Positions 43,844-54,268 are shown, counted from the first letter of the stretch. The stretch: DNA of 64,000 bases from Bacteroidetes bacterium OLB12 (GCA_001567185.1 LNFR01000058.1:1-64000), one strand, 5' to 3'. Program-made: numbers and translations. Notes: generated from the sequence alone by a model not told the origin.

Positions 43844-46466
43844 GTGAAAACAGAAAAATCAAATCCACCCCAAATCGCCCTCCGGTTCTTTCGCTGGTAT
43901 TGCAGCCCGCGCTTACTGGATTACATCGAAGGAGATTTGCTGGAGGTGTATGAAAGAAGACTGAAAACATCGGGCAAGCGCCTGGCCGACTTCCGCTTTG
44001 CCGTAGATGTCTTGTTGTTATTCCGGCCGGGTATAATCGGAAGCAGAAAAAATAATTACGCATCAAATCACATCGATATGTTTCGCAACAACTTTAAAAT
44101 TGCCTTGCGCAGTTTGTGGAAGAACAAACCCTCCACCGTTATTAATGTGCTGGGGCTTACTACGGGTATTACAGCCTGTTTGCTGATTGCCTTGTTCATT
44201 CAACACGAGCTTAGCTTCGATAAATTTCAATCGAAAGGTAAACGCATTGCCCGCGTGGTGATGGAATACGGTTTTGAAGGTAGGCCCGAAACTGAAAAAG
44301 GAACTTTTACCAGCACCAAAGTAGCGCCCGTGCTGTCGCGCACTTTTCCAGAAGTTGAGAAAGGGGTGCGCATGACAACTGTCAGTATGATTTTACGGTT
44401 GAACAACGAGCCCGTAACCGAATCGAATTTCCTGTTTTCCGACTCCTCCTTTTTCAACACGTTCGATTATGAAATGCTGGAAGGCAATGCAGCCACTGCA
44501 TTGGATGGCAAATTCAAAATCGTGCTAACAGAAGCTGCTTCAAAAAGATACTTTGGTGATGAAAGTCCCCTGGGAAAAATATTGGAAGTGGGGGAGAAGA
44601 AAACTCCTTACGAAGTTACCGGGGTGATGCGCGACTATCCGAAGAACTCCCAGATTCAATTCGATTTCCTTGCGTCTTTTTCATCGCTTGGCGAAAACCA
44701 GGAAGAAACTTATTTCAACGCCAACTACACCACCTATTTGCTGTTGAATAATGAATTCGCATTTGCGCCTCTGAAAGAAAAGCTGGATCCTTTTATGGAA
44801 AAGGAAATGAAAGGCACCGGGGCTACCATACACTTTCATCTCGAGCCTTTCCGCGAAGTGCACCTGCAATCGCCCTACCCGGCATTCGTTTCAAACACCA
44901 GTATGTCATACCTGTATTTACTGGGCGGGGTAGCCTTGCTCATCATCGTTATCGTTTGTTCGACTTACATAAACCTGAGCACCGCTAAATCCATTGAGCG
45001 TGCTAAAGAAGTGGGTGTACGCAAGGTATCGGGTGCAGCCCGCGCTCAATTGTTCTGGCAATTTATTGGCGAAGCCTTTGTGGTGTGTTGTTTGTCTGTA
45101 TTGGTTAGTTTTTCAGCAGCCTCGCTATTGTTGCCGTACTTCAATTCATTTGTTAGCAGAAGTTTCGAGTTTACCGATCTTCTCACACCTGCTTTTTTGT
45201 TGATCACATTTTTAATTACAGTAGCAATCAGCCTGGTTGCCGGAAGTTACCCGGCCATTATCCTATCGGGCATGCAACCCGCCCGCATTTTGAAAGGACT
45301 GTTTAAAAATTCCTCTGCAGCAAAGCAGCTGCAACAATCGCTGGTAGTGTTTCAATTTGCCATTACAGTGTTTCTGATTGTTTGCACCTTCATCATCCGC
45401 AATCAACTCAGTTACATTCAGAACAAAAGCCTGGGGTACGATCGCAACCACGTGTTGACTCTGAAAATAGGGTGGGATACCGACTACAATCAAATGAAAA
45501 CCCTGAAGCAGGAATTAAAAAAACATCCGCAGGTGGTAGAGGTATCTCGGTGTGGAAGTTCGCCTGAAAAAATTTACAGCGGGTATAGCATGCGGCTTCC
45601 TTCCACGCCCGAAACAGAAGTGATTATGGTAAATGCCAACCCGGTAGATGAAGGCTTTGTGAAAACCAGTGGGCTACACCTGTTGGCCGGCCGCGACTTC
45701 TCACAGCAAGATATTGAGTTGGTAACTCCTGAACCCTGGGAGAATAAAAAGTTTCACTACCTCATCAATGAAAGTGCCGCTGCGAAATTCGGCTGGACAC
45801 CCGAGGAAGCCATTGGCCGGGAGTTGGTGTTGAACACCACCGGTGTGATTGTAGGTGTGATTAAAGATTTTCACTTTCAGTCCATTCACGATGCGTTGAA
45901 GCCCATTGTATTATTTACTTCAACCTGGGGCGGCCGCCTCATCATCAAAACTTCGGGCGATGATATTCCCGGTACGCTTGCCTACCTGGAACAGACCTGG
46001 AAAAAAAATTATCCCCGACCGTCCCTTTGAATATAGTTTTCTGGACGACAACTATGCCCGCATGTACACCACCGAAACCCAATTGGGAAAAGTAATGAGT
46101 TTGTTTTCAGTAACAGCCATCCTGTTGGCCTGCATGGGATTGTTCGGACTATCTTCTTATATGATGCAACAGCGCATGAAAGAGATTGGCATCCGCAAAG
46201 TTTTAGGCGCATCGCTCATGAATCTGCTAGGCATACTCTCGGGCAATTTTCTTGTATTGGTTATTATCGCCATTGTTATTGGCAGTCCGCTGGCTTACCT
46301 GATAATGAAAAACTGGCTGAGTGAATTTGCGTATCATACCGGAATAGAATGGTGGATCTTTGCCGTGGCTGGGTTGGTTATTATTTCGATTACCTTAATA
46401 ACCGTAAGCATTCATGGCATACGAGCCATGGCCGAAAACCCGGTGAAGAGTTTACGAAGCGAATAA
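43844..46466 (+). CDS. MacB/FtsX-type ABC transporter permease, second copy (one frameshift)
   Basis: About 874 aa when merged. It begins at a probable GTG (KTEKSNPPQIALRFFRWYCSP), with the same permease prefix domain as the first copy, then two MacB core / FtsX blocks (RAKEVGVRKVSGAARAQL and RMKEIGIRKVLGASL). The first frame ends at 46030; removing one A from the run 46001-46008 joins WKKIIPDRPFEYSFLDDNY and the C-terminal FtsX block, ending NPVKSLRSE. It pairs with the second PadR gene. Confidence 0.88.
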
Positions 46467-46515
46467 CCTCAGGGAAAAAGACAGGTATATTCTCCTTCCA
46501 AAACCGCTGTAAAAA

Positions 46516-46544
46516 AAGATGTCCTGAATGATTCAGGACATCTT
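46516..46544. terminator. Bidirectional hairpin terminator between permease and desaturase genes
   Basis: AAGATGTCCTGAA (46516-46528) pairs perfectly with TTCAGGACATCTT (46532-46544) over a 3-nt loop, preceded by an A-tract. The two genes converge here, so it can serve both. Confidence 0.85.
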
Positions 46545-46547
46545 ACG

Positions 46548-47531
46548 TTATGCTTCAATGGTCTCTTCGGCCGGTTTTGGTTTTATCTCCTTTGAAACCG
46601 GTGGCCTTGGATTTTGCGCTTCATACTGCTTTCGTAATTCTGCAGCGTGCTTCTTATTTTTTGAATGCAGAATGTGTTTCGGTACTCCCTTTAAATCCCA
46701 GATCAGGCCAACGGACTGCAACCCTTTCAGGATATAATAGGTGATATCAATCTCCCACCAGAAAAATCCCTGACGGGCGGCTACTTCATAATAATGATGG
46801 TTATTGTGCCAGCCTTCGCCCAACGTAAGCAAAGCCAGCCAGATGCTGTTGCGCGACTCATCGTTCGATTCATAACGCTGCGTTCCAAACTTGTGCATGA
46901 TAGAGTTGATGGAAAACGTGCCGTGGTAGAGAATCACCGTGCTCAGGAAGAATCCAATAAACAACGTACTTAATCCGGCTGATGTAAACATGAGCAATGG
47001 ACTTCCGCCATTTACCCAGGCACCTAATGCGGTTACTGCAATTGCCAGAATGGTAGGTGGCACAAGGTAGTGTTTGTTTAACCAAACCAGTTCGGGATAC
47101 TTGGCATAGTCGCCTATTACTTTATAATCTGTCTCCTTAAAATCGGGTCCTACAATCCAACCCACATGCGAATACCAGAAGCCATAAATTTTCATAGAGT
47201 GCGGATCGGCCGGGGTATCGCTGTGGCGATGATGGTGGCGGTGATGGGCAGCCCACCACAATGCACCTTTCTGTGCTGTTGTTTGTGCCATAAAAGCAAT
47301 TACGAATTGAAACCAGCGCGATGTACTATACGAACGATGAGCAAAGTAACGGTGATAGCCAGCGGTTACCCAAAACATTCGGAATACGTACAGGAAGATA
47401 CACACCATCCAATCGAAAAAAGTAGCGCCCGTCCAGATCGCACCTAGCGGCATTAGGTGAATCAGCAAAAACGCTATCTCTTGTTTTAATACAGGCTTTC
47501 GTCTAACCTCGGGTACAACTGCTTGTGCCAT
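46548..47531 (-). CDS. Acyl-CoA (delta-9 type) fatty acid desaturase
   Basis: About 327 aa membrane di-iron enzyme that introduces a double bond into acyl chains. All three His boxes are present: HRYFAH, HRHHHRH (in AAHHRHHHRHSD) and HNNHHYYE. Four hydrophobic segments flank them. Start ATG 47531 (MAQAVVPEVRRKP) fits better than an upstream Met. The C-terminal tail is Lys/Pro/Glu-rich. Monocistronic. Confidence 0.93.
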   Translation of the reverse strand: MAQAVVPEVRRKPVLKQEIAFLLIHLMPLGAIWTGATFFDWMVCIFLYVFRMFWVTAGYHRYFAHRSYSTSRWFQFVIAFMAQTTAQKGALWWAAHHRHHHRHSDTPADPHSMKIYGFWYSHVGWIVGPDFKETDYKVIGDYAKYPELVWLNKHYLVPPTILAIAVTALGAWVNGGSPLLMFTSAGLSTLFIGFFLSTVILYHGTFSINSIMHKFGTQRYESNDESRNSIWLALLTLGEGWHNNHHYYEVAARQGFFWWEIDITYYILKGLQSVGLIWDLKGVPKHILHSKNKKHAAELRKQYEAQNPRPPVSKEIKPKPAEETIEA

Positions 47532-47671
47532 GGCAAATGTTTCTTTATTTGTAAGTGCCTGCAAAGATAACGCGAATTGCAGTTAATAATTCCATTCCGG
47601 TTACACAATCGGCAAATTGTTTACCGAACGAACGTTAAAAACATGATTTAACGCAGGAATAGAAAGCAATC

Positions 47672-48664
47672 TTAATCTACCGCGTAACGAATTCCCGCTT
47701 TGGCACGAATCTCATCTAACGTTTGCATAAGTAGCAATGTACCTTCATGCGTAAGCACCGGGCTCTCCCTCAGATTGTTTTGCAAACATTCGTTTACATG
47801 ACGAATCTCATATTCGTAACCATTCCCCTCAGCCTTTGGGGTTGGAATTACCTGGCGCGTATCAACCGTTCCTGTATAATATTCAAGCAATGTTGTTGGC
47901 CCATGCATGCGATGGGTAAACCGAATGCGGCCCTCCGTTCCTCCAATATCACCACCTGATGCCAGGTTGGAAGCAAGCGTACAAAACAAATTGGCGATGG
48001 CTCCATTCTTGTATTGAAACCGAACGGAACATTGTTCATCAATGCCGGTAGAAGCGGGCGTCATGATTGCATCAATCCAATCGGGCTTACCTAATAAATC
48101 AAGCGCCATAAAAACCGGATAGATACCAATATCCAATAGCGCGCCTCCACCCAATGCCGGATCGTACAATCGCGGGGCTACAGGTGCAACGGGCTTAAAG
48201 CCAAATTCACCATAGAAGTATTTGATATGACCTACCTTGCCCGAAGCAATAAGTTGTTTTGCTTTTTCATAGTGTGGCAAAAAGCGTGTCCAGAATGCTT
48301 CCATGATAAATGTTTGCTGCGCTTTTGCAAGGGCAATCATTTCTTCGGCTTGTTTGTAATTGATGGCGAATGCCTTTTCGCAGAGTACTGCTTTTTTATG
48401 TTTCAGGCAAAGCAATACATGTTCGTGATGCAAGCCGTGCGGTGTGGCCACATAGATTACATCTACTTCCGGATTGCTGACCAACGCTTCGTAACTTCCA
48501 TGAATATGTTTGGCCGGAAAATCTTTTGCAAAGGTTTGAGCGGTGCTTACCTCTCGTGCACCCAAAGCGATCAACTCAGCATCGGCCACCAGTTTAAGAT
48601 CAGCTGCAAACTTGCGTGCAATGCGACCACAGCCTAAAATTCCCCACCGGATTTTTCTCATCAT
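47672..48664 (-). CDS. Gfo/Idh/MocA family oxidoreductase
   Basis: 330-aa NAD(P)-dependent sugar or cyclitol dehydrogenase-like enzyme. It begins with the Rossmann motif WGILGCGRIARKFAADL (GxGxxA); EKAFAIN carries the catalytic Lys (EKP-like EKA), and the middle has LGGGALLDIGIYPVFMA. This layout fits dihydrodiol/D-xylose dehydrogenase-like members, but the substrate is not assignable. It lies 20 bp downstream of the purine nucleoside phosphorylase gene on the same strand. Confidence 0.9.
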   Translation of the reverse strand: MMRKIRWGILGCGRIARKFAADLKLVADAELIALGAREVSTAQTFAKDFPAKHIHGSYEALVSNPEVDVIYVATPHGLHHEHVLLCLKHKKAVLCEKAFAINYKQAEEMIALAKAQQTFIMEAFWTRFLPHYEKAKQLIASGKVGHIKYFYGEFGFKPVAPVAPRLYDPALGGGALLDIGIYPVFMALDLLGKPDWIDAIMTPASTGIDEQCSVRFQYKNGAIANLFCTLASNLASGGDIGGTEGRIRFTHRMHGPTTLLEYYTGTVDTRQVIPTPKAEGNGYEYEIRHVNECLQNNLRESPVLTHEGTLLLMQTLDEIRAKAGIRYAVD

Positions 48665-48684
48665 AATTTGTTTCGTGTCTTACT

Positions 48685-49500
48685 TTACACCCTGCCGATT
48701 AACTCTACATACAACTCCGTAAGCCTGGGTTCTGTTTTGCTGGCAACTGCTACAATTTCACTTAGCAACGCAGGTTTTAAATTATCCGGATCACAATCAT
48801 CGGTTAATACAGAAATAGCACAACACGGCAAGCCCATATGGTTTGCTACCAATACTTCGGGTACGGTACTCATGCCCACTGCATCGGCACCTATTCGATT
48901 TAAGAAGCGATATTCGGCACGCGTTTCGAGGTTTGGCCCCATCACGGCTACATAAACTCCTTTGTTAAGTTTTACTTTTTTCTCCTTAGCAATTTTAACA
49001 AGTAGGGTGTTTAGCTTTTTTGAGTACGGCTCACTCATATCCGGAAACCGCGGCCCAAACACCTCGAAGTTTGCACCTCGTAACGGGTTATCGGGTTGCA
49101 GGTTAATATGATCATCGATCAACATCATCTCACCCTTTTTCCATTTCAGATTCAGGTTGCCTGCTGCGTTGGAGATAAGGAGATACTTAATCCCCAATAC
49201 GTGCATTACCCGAACAGGCAATGTTATTTGTTGCATGGAGTAGCCCTCGTAATAATGAAACCGGCCTTGCATGGCCAGTATTTTCTTGCCTTTGATGGTA
49301 CCATAAATCAGTTTGCCTTTATGATGTTCAACGGTAGAGATGGGAAAATGCGGAATAGAATTGTAATTGATTACTACCGGGTTTTTAATCTGCTCCACAA
49401 ATTTATTACCGAGCCCGGTGCCAAGAATTACACCAATTTCAGGTTCAGAAATTCCATTCTTCTTGAGGTAAGCTGTTGCTTCTTTAATGTGATCGATCAT
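48685..49500 (-). CDS. Purine-nucleoside phosphorylase (class II)
   Basis: About 271 aa; splits purine nucleosides into base and ribose-1-phosphate. Motifs: ILGTGLGNKF (phosphate-binding loop), HYYEGYSMQQITLPVRV, ISNAAGNLN, MGPNLETRAEYRF and GMSTVPEVLVANHMG, all typical of trimeric PNPs. I chose ATG 49500 (MIDHIKEA); the upstream codons overlap a dispersed repeat. Confidence 0.95.
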   Translation of the reverse strand: MIDHIKEATAYLKKNGISEPEIGVILGTGLGNKFVEQIKNPVVINYNSIPHFPISTVEHHKGKLIYGTIKGKKILAMQGRFHYYEGYSMQQITLPVRVMHVLGIKYLLISNAAGNLNLKWKKGEMMLIDDHINLQPDNPLRGANFEVFGPRFPDMSEPYSKKLNTLLVKIAKEKKVKLNKGVYVAVMGPNLETRAEYRFLNRIGADAVGMSTVPEVLVANHMGLPCCAISVLTDDCDPDNLKPALLSEIVAVASKTEPRLTELYVELIGRV

Positions 49501-49522
49501 TTGTAATAGTATTTGATTGTTT

Positions 49523-49581
49523 ACCGCCAAGACACAGAGGCGCAAAGCTTCTTTATATTCTCTGCGCCTTTGCGGTTCAAT
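49523..49581. repeat. Dispersed palindromic repeat (CGCAGAGGCGC type), copy 1
   Basis: ACCGCCAAGACACAGAGGCG at the left faces CTCTGCGCCTTTGCGGTT at the right, forming an imperfect hairpin of about 20 bp per arm. Copies follow at 49619-49676 and 62857-62980. Confidence 0.7.
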
Positions 49582-49618
49582 TAATTATTTAAGTTATTAA
49601 TATTCAGCAACAATGTAC

Positions 49619-49676
49619 ACCGCAGAGGCGCAGAGGCGCTAAGTCATTTATATTCTCTGCGTCTTTGCGGTTCAAT
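49619..49676. repeat. Dispersed palindromic repeat, copy 2
   Basis: ACCGCAGAGGCGCAGAGGCG and CTCTGCGTCTTTGCGGTT are the two arms; the spacer TTTATATT is the same as in copy 1. Confidence 0.7.
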
Positions 49677-49710
49677 AAGTTGCAAAGTTTCTCCTCTTCA
49701 ACATAGAAAC

Positions 49711-50472
49711 CTAAACGTAAAAATCGGTTTTATTGGTTTTGGCTACCTCCACAAAAAACTGGGCAACTTTTTGAGTTACGGCTCTATAATATTTTTCACC
49801 TTTTTCGGCCGATGCCTGGCGTGGATCACCCACCCCGGTATCTTGTGTTACCTGCATCCATTTTCGTTCGGCCCAGGCCCATCCTTCCTGTATCGCCTTA
49901 AAGCGAAATTTTTTTGCCTTGCCATCCCCTGCCTCTGAAAGTGGCCGCACTAAATGAGGGCGCAGGTACATCATCAAACTGGTTTCCATTTCACCGGCAT
50001 GATCATCTTTATTCACAAAAAATTCTTTCTGATCTATACTTCTAAACCAATCGCACGAGCACAAAAACATATTCGGATATTTTAATCCCAACTCCCGTAT
50101 CATGGTTTTAAAATCATTACCGCCATGGCTATTGAGTATTATCAATTTATAAATGCCTTGCCGGTTCAATGTTTCAATTACATCGCGCAGTACTACAAAC
50201 TGGGTGGATGGATTCATGTTCATGTCAAGCAACACATCATGCTGGCCGGTATTTACTCCAAACGGAATGGCCGGCAACACAGTAAGTTTTGCCCCTTGTT
50301 CCCAGGCCAAGCGGGCTGCTTCGGTTGCTATCTCTTCCGCTTCAATAATATCGGTACCATAGGGTAAATGATAATTGTGCGCTTCACACGCACCCCACGG
50401 TAATACAACTACATCAAACGAAGCGTCTTTAATTGTTTTCCAATTATTTTCTGCAAGCAGGTATGGTCGCAT
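49711..50472 (-). CDS. Creatininase family protein
   Basis: 253-aa metal-dependent amidohydrolase-like protein. Typical motifs: VVLPWGACEAHNYHLPYGTD (metal-binding E and H/D), LNSHGGNDFKTM and DDHAGEMETSLMMYL. The family includes creatininase and MftE-like enzymes; the substrate cannot be deduced. It follows the lytic transglycosylase gene by 3 bp. Confidence 0.92.
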   Translation of the reverse strand: MRPYLLAENNWKTIKDASFDVVVLPWGACEAHNYHLPYGTDIIEAEEIATEAARLAWEQGAKLTVLPAIPFGVNTGQHDVLLDMNMNPSTQFVVLRDVIETLNRQGIYKLIILNSHGGNDFKTMIRELGLKYPNMFLCSCDWFRSIDQKEFFVNKDDHAGEMETSLMMYLRPHLVRPLSEAGDGKAKKFRFKAIQEGWAWAERKWMQVTQDTGVGDPRQASAEKGEKYYRAVTQKVAQFFVEVAKTNKTDFYV

Positions 50473-50475
50473 AAA

Positions 50476-51399
50476 TCAAACAGGTAATAGAATTTGATAC
50501 GTTTTTCCTTTTTTAACGGTAAGCTTAGGTTGGCGCAACCAGGGGTTGTGGCGCTTTAGAATTTTGTAGTTGCTGCCATTGCTTTTTGCAAATTTTACCA
50601 GGCTGGGTATTGTTTCGCTTACCTCAATTGTTTTTAGTTCTTCCGGTTGGTAAAGATGTTCCTCTTTTAATTTGAACCCGTACTTGTCAGGATGTTCAAA
50701 AATTTCTTTGATTGCCAGAATCCTAAACACATAACGCGCGGTTTCATCATTTAAATGTGCATCATAATAGTTATCTACATCCTGGTCTTCCAGATCGCTT
50801 CGAATACCGGCTACCCCGCGGTTGTACGAAGCTGCTGCCAATGTCCAGTTGCCCAGTCTTTCATAGGCCTTTTTTAAATATTTACAGGCTGCTTCGGTGG
50901 ACTTAATCGGGTCGTATCGTTCATCCACTTCTTTGGTAATCTCGAGACCTAACTCTTTGCCTGCTGCTTCGCGAATTTGCCAATAGCCTACGGCTTCCTT
51001 TGGAGAAACCCCATTAACAAGTCCGCTTTCAATTAATGGCAGATATTTAAAATCCTCAGGGATGTTGTGCGCTTTCAAAATCTCAGTCATGCGCGGTAAC
51101 CAACGATGGGCACGCTTTAACAAAAACAGTGTACTGCTTTGAAGATAGATGTTTACCTGCAGTTCGCGATCTAACCGCTCGCGCACATCCGGAAACTGCA
51201 GGGGTACGGGTTCTCCTGAAAATGAAATATGCTCTGGCAAATCGTAGGAGATAGCCACAAAAGGTTGAAAATTTTCAGATACCGGAATGGGCTCCAACTC
51301 GGGTGCTGCTTCTGTTTTACGACCCGACTGATCGAATAATACATATACCAACAGCAATCCGATAGAAAGTGGAGCCAGGATGTTAATAAACCGCTGCAT
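50476..51399 (-). CDS. Membrane-anchored lytic transglycosylase (SLT/MltD-like)
   Basis: 307 aa with an N-terminal hydrophobic anchor (FINILAPLSIGLLLVYVLF). The SLT domain shows the catalytic Glu in FKYLPLIESGLVNGVSP, then AVGYWQIREAAGKELGL and AAASYNRGVAGIR. The C-terminal TIPSLVKFAKSNGSNYKILK resembles a LysM-like peptidoglycan-binding tail. It cleaves peptidoglycan in the periplasm. It starts 4 bp after the LOG-family gene. Confidence 0.9.
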   Translation of the reverse strand: MQRFINILAPLSIGLLLVYVLFDQSGRKTEAAPELEPIPVSENFQPFVAISYDLPEHISFSGEPVPLQFPDVRERLDRELQVNIYLQSSTLFLLKRAHRWLPRMTEILKAHNIPEDFKYLPLIESGLVNGVSPKEAVGYWQIREAAGKELGLEITKEVDERYDPIKSTEAACKYLKKAYERLGNWTLAAASYNRGVAGIRSDLEDQDVDNYYDAHLNDETARYVFRILAIKEIFEHPDKYGFKLKEEHLYQPEELKTIEVSETIPSLVKFAKSNGSNYKILKRHNPWLRQPKLTVKKGKTYQILLPV

Positions 51400-51402
51400 G
51401 TG

Positions 51403-52158
51403 TTAGAAGTTTGGCGAAAGCATGTAGCGCGCGTAAAATTCGTCTATCACTTTTACGGCTTCGTGCGGAGTATCCACCAGGTTAAACAAGTCAAGGTCTT
51501 CGGGGCTTATCATCTTTTCAGCTACCAACACTTCCTTCACCCACTTTACCCAGCCGGTCCAGAATTTTTTACCCACCAATACAATTGGAAACCGGCCAAT
51601 TTTTTTTGTTTGAATCAGCGTAAGCGCCTCGGTTACTTCATCCAACGTACCAAAGCCACCCGGCATGATGATGAACCCTTGCGAGTATTTTACAAACATG
51701 ACTTTGCGTACAAAGAAATAATCAAACATTATCAATTTATCCGAATCGATATACGGATTTCCTTTTTGTTCGAACGGAAGGAAAATATTTAATCCCACCG
51801 ATTTACCTCCGGCCCGTTTTGCGCCTTTGTTACCGGCCTCCATAATACCCGGGCCACCACCCGTTACCACACCATAGCCATGCTGTACCAGCTCGGCCGC
51901 AATATCTTCAGCAATTTTATAGTACTTGTGGTCGGGTTTTGTACGAGCCGAACCAAAAATAGTAACGCACGGGCCTATCTTGGCAAGTTTTTCAAAGCCT
52001 TCCACAAACTCGCTCATCACCTTAAAGATCATCCACGAGTCAGAACTTTTTATCTCTGCCCAGTCTTTATCTTTAAATGCTTTGCGAATACGATGTTCAT
52101 CTTCCAACACCTGGTCTATTGTATCAATTGTTTTTTTCTTTTTAGGGATCGATGCCAT
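51403..52158 (-). CDS. TIGR00730 / LOG family Rossmann-fold protein
   Basis: 251 aa. It has the LOG-family motif PGGFGTLDEVTEALTLIQ and GGGPGIMEAGNKGA; the N-terminal region carries FGSARTKPDHKYY. Family members are phosphoribohydrolases of cytokinin-type nucleotides or AMP (LOG/PpnN-like). The sequence group with an extra N-terminal helix is widespread in bacteria. First gene of a minus-strand run with the transglycosylase and creatininase-like genes. Confidence 0.92.
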   Translation of the reverse strand: MASIPKKKKTIDTIDQVLEDEHRIRKAFKDKDWAEIKSSDSWMIFKVMSEFVEGFEKLAKIGPCVTIFGSARTKPDHKYYKIAEDIAAELVQHGYGVVTGGGPGIMEAGNKGAKRAGGKSVGLNIFLPFEQKGNPYIDSDKLIMFDYFFVRKVMFVKYSQGFIIMPGGFGTLDEVTEALTLIQTKKIGRFPIVLVGKKFWTGWVKWVKEVLVAEKMISPEDLDLFNLVDTPHEAVKVIDEFYARYMLSPNF

Positions 52159-52197
52159 ACCTTTCTTATTAAATTCAATTTTTGTTCAAGTTACTAA

Positions 52198-53325
52198 ATG
52201 AAACGTAATTCTATGAAACTTTGGTTGGCCCCAGGTTGGTACGTAGGTTTTGGCATACTCCTGTTCGCATCGGCATGTGCAACAAAAGAAGAGCAGAATG
52301 CTTTTGTTCATGACAGCACCTGGACGCTGCAACCATTTCAAAAAGTAAACAATGCGAACCCGATTCTGAGTGCCGGGACCGGCCTTTTTGTTTGCCCTAT
52401 TTTAAAGCGGGAAGTGAAATGGGAAGAGAAAGATGTATTTAACCCGGCTGCCGTTGTGCGCAAGGGAGCCATCTATCTGTTTTACCGTGCCGAAGATACC
52501 ATCGGGAAATTTAATGGTACCTCGCGCATCGGGTTAGCCATTGGAACGGATGGAATTAACTTCAATCGCATGTTCGAACCCGTACTTTACCCGCAGGAAG
52601 ATTTTATGAAAGTATATGAATGGGAAGGCGGACTGGAAGACCCACGCATTGTTGAAAGTGAAATGGGTACATACATAATGACGTACACGGCCTATGATGG
52701 GAAGGTGGCGCGATTGTGCGTGGCTTCTTCTGCCGATTTACTGAATTGGACCAAACATGGGCTTGTGTTAAAAGACAAATTCACAGATCAATGGAGTAAA
52801 TCGGGAGCAATTGTGGCCCGGCAAAATGGCAGCAGGATTGTTGCCGAAAAAATAAATGGCAAGTATTGGATGTATTTTGGCGATACCGATTTGTTTATGG
52901 CCACATCCGATGATCTGATTCAATGGCAACCGGTACTGGATGAATCCGGCAACCTGAAATCTGTTTTAAAACCCCGGCCGGGTATGTTTGACAGTCGCCT
53001 GGTTGAAAGCGGCCCGTATGCCCTGGTAACCGAACATGGTATTTTACTATTATACAATGGCATGAATGCCGATGCCGGTGGCGATCCGGATTTACCAAAA
53101 GGCGCCTATTGTTCGGGGCAGGCTTTGTTTGATCTAACCGATCCCGCACGATTAATTGATCGCACCAAGGAATATTTTCTGCGGCCCGATCAACCCTATG
53201 AAATAGAAGGCCAGGTAAACCAGGTTTGTTTTATAGAAGGAATGGTGCCTTTCAATGGCAAATGGTTTTTGTATTATGGTACGGCCGATTCGAAAATTGG
53301 AGTAGCTGTAAGTAAAAAGTTGTAA
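52198..53325 (+). CDS. GH130-like beta-mannoside phosphorylase/hydrolase family lipoprotein
   Basis: 375 aa with a lipobox in FGILLFASACATKEE, so it is exported and lipid-anchored. Five-bladed propeller signs: VFNPAAVVRKGAIYLFYRAED, GIALIGTDG-like GLAIGTDGINF, GGLEDPRIVES and a C-terminal MVPFNGKWFLYYGTADSKIG. These match the GH130 clan; exported members are often hydrolases rather than phosphorylases. An inverted repeat containing its stop codon follows. Confidence 0.85.
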   Translation: MKRNSMKLWLAPGWYVGFGILLFASACATKEEQNAFVHDSTWTLQPFQKVNNANPILSAGTGLFVCPILKREVKWEEKDVFNPAAVVRKGAIYLFYRAEDTIGKFNGTSRIGLAIGTDGINFNRMFEPVLYPQEDFMKVYEWEGGLEDPRIVESEMGTYIMTYTAYDGKVARLCVASSADLLNWTKHGLVLKDKFTDQWSKSGAIVARQNGSRIVAEKINGKYWMYFGDTDLFMATSDDLIQWQPVLDESGNLKSVLKPRPGMFDSRLVESGPYALVTEHGILLLYNGMNADAGGDPDLPKGAYCSGQALFDLTDPARLIDRTKEYFLRPDQPYEIEGQVNQVCFIEGMVPFNGKWFLYYGTADSKIGVAVSKKL

Positions 53326-53361
53326 GTTGAAAGCTTAGCGTAAACTTTCAACTTACAACTT
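53317..53361. terminator. Perfect 17-bp inverted repeat between convergent genes, likely terminator
   Basis: AAGTTGTAAGTTGAAAG (53317-53333) pairs with CTTTCAACTTACAACTT (53345-53361). The left arm contains the stop of the GH130-like gene and the right arm the stop of the convergent epimerase gene. Confidence 0.75.
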
Positions 53362-54254
53362 TAAACTCTTTAGTGCTTCTTCCAATTTCGTGTACTTGAA
53401 TTCAAATCCGGTTTGTTTTATTTTATCTGCACTTACTTTGCTGCCCAATAAAACCAGGTTGGCCATTTCGCCCAGCATTATTTTTAACACAAAACCTGGC
53501 ACAGGAGGCCATACGGGTCGGCCTAAAATTTTACCAATGGTTTTGTCATTTCTTTGTTCGTTACCCAATCCCCACACACGGCATTGTAGGCTCCGCGCAG
53601 TGTTTCATCGGCTACTGCTTTCATAAACAAGGCACACAAATCATCCATGTGAATCCACGAAAGATATTGGTTGCCTCTACCCAATGGAGCGCCCACGAAC
53701 CACCGTACCGGTTTCGCCATTTCGGCCAATGCTCCGCCCTTATCACTTAATACAATACCGATCCGTAATTTTACTACTCTAATGTTGTGGCTACAGATTT
53801 TATCTGCCTCGCTTTCCCACTGCCTTGTTACGATAGCAAGAAAATCAGACCCTGGTTTGTCTGCTTCTGTAAATACTTCATCGCCTATTCCAAAGCCATA
53901 ATACCCAACTGCCGAAGCGGAAACAAAAGTTGTAACCTGATGAGGTACCGTATTCAATACTTTATTTAATAAGGCAACCGACTTTACCCGGCTATCCAGA
54001 ATTTCGCGCTTGCGCGATTCGGTCCAGCGCTTATCCGCCACACCAGCCCCCGCCAGGTTGATTATCACATCCACACCTTCCAGCGCCTGGCTGTCAAATT
54101 CGCCCGTGTTTACATTCCATACAAATGCAGGAATTTTTCCGGCACGCTTTGTGCGCCCAACATGTACTACCCGATAGCCGTTTTGAAGCAGCATGTTGGT
54201 TAGGTGCGAACCAACCAGGCCTGAAGCTCCGGTTATCAAAATCTTTTTACTCAT
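53353..54254 (-). CDS. TIGR01777 family SDR (epimerase-like) protein (one frameshift)
   Basis: About 300 aa. The N-terminal Rossmann motif KKILITGASGLVGSHLTNML, INLAGAGVADKRW and SAVGYYG mark the TIGR01777 (YfcH-like) group of atypical SDRs. The first frame ends after MTKPLVKF; adding one T to the run 53541-53544 gives EMTKTIGKILGRPVWPPVPG and the DUF1731-like C-terminus ending LEEALKSL. Most likely a sequencing error. Function unknown. Confidence 0.88.
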
Positions 54255-54260
54255 TATTCG

Positions 54261-54268
54261 TAAATTTG
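54261..54268 (+). promoter_or_regulatory. -7-like element before the secreted coiled-coil gene
   Basis: TAAATTTG exactly matches the Bacteroidetes -7 consensus TAnnTTTG, 19 bp before the ATG. No clear -33 TTG at the right spacing, so only tentative. Confidence 0.35.
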
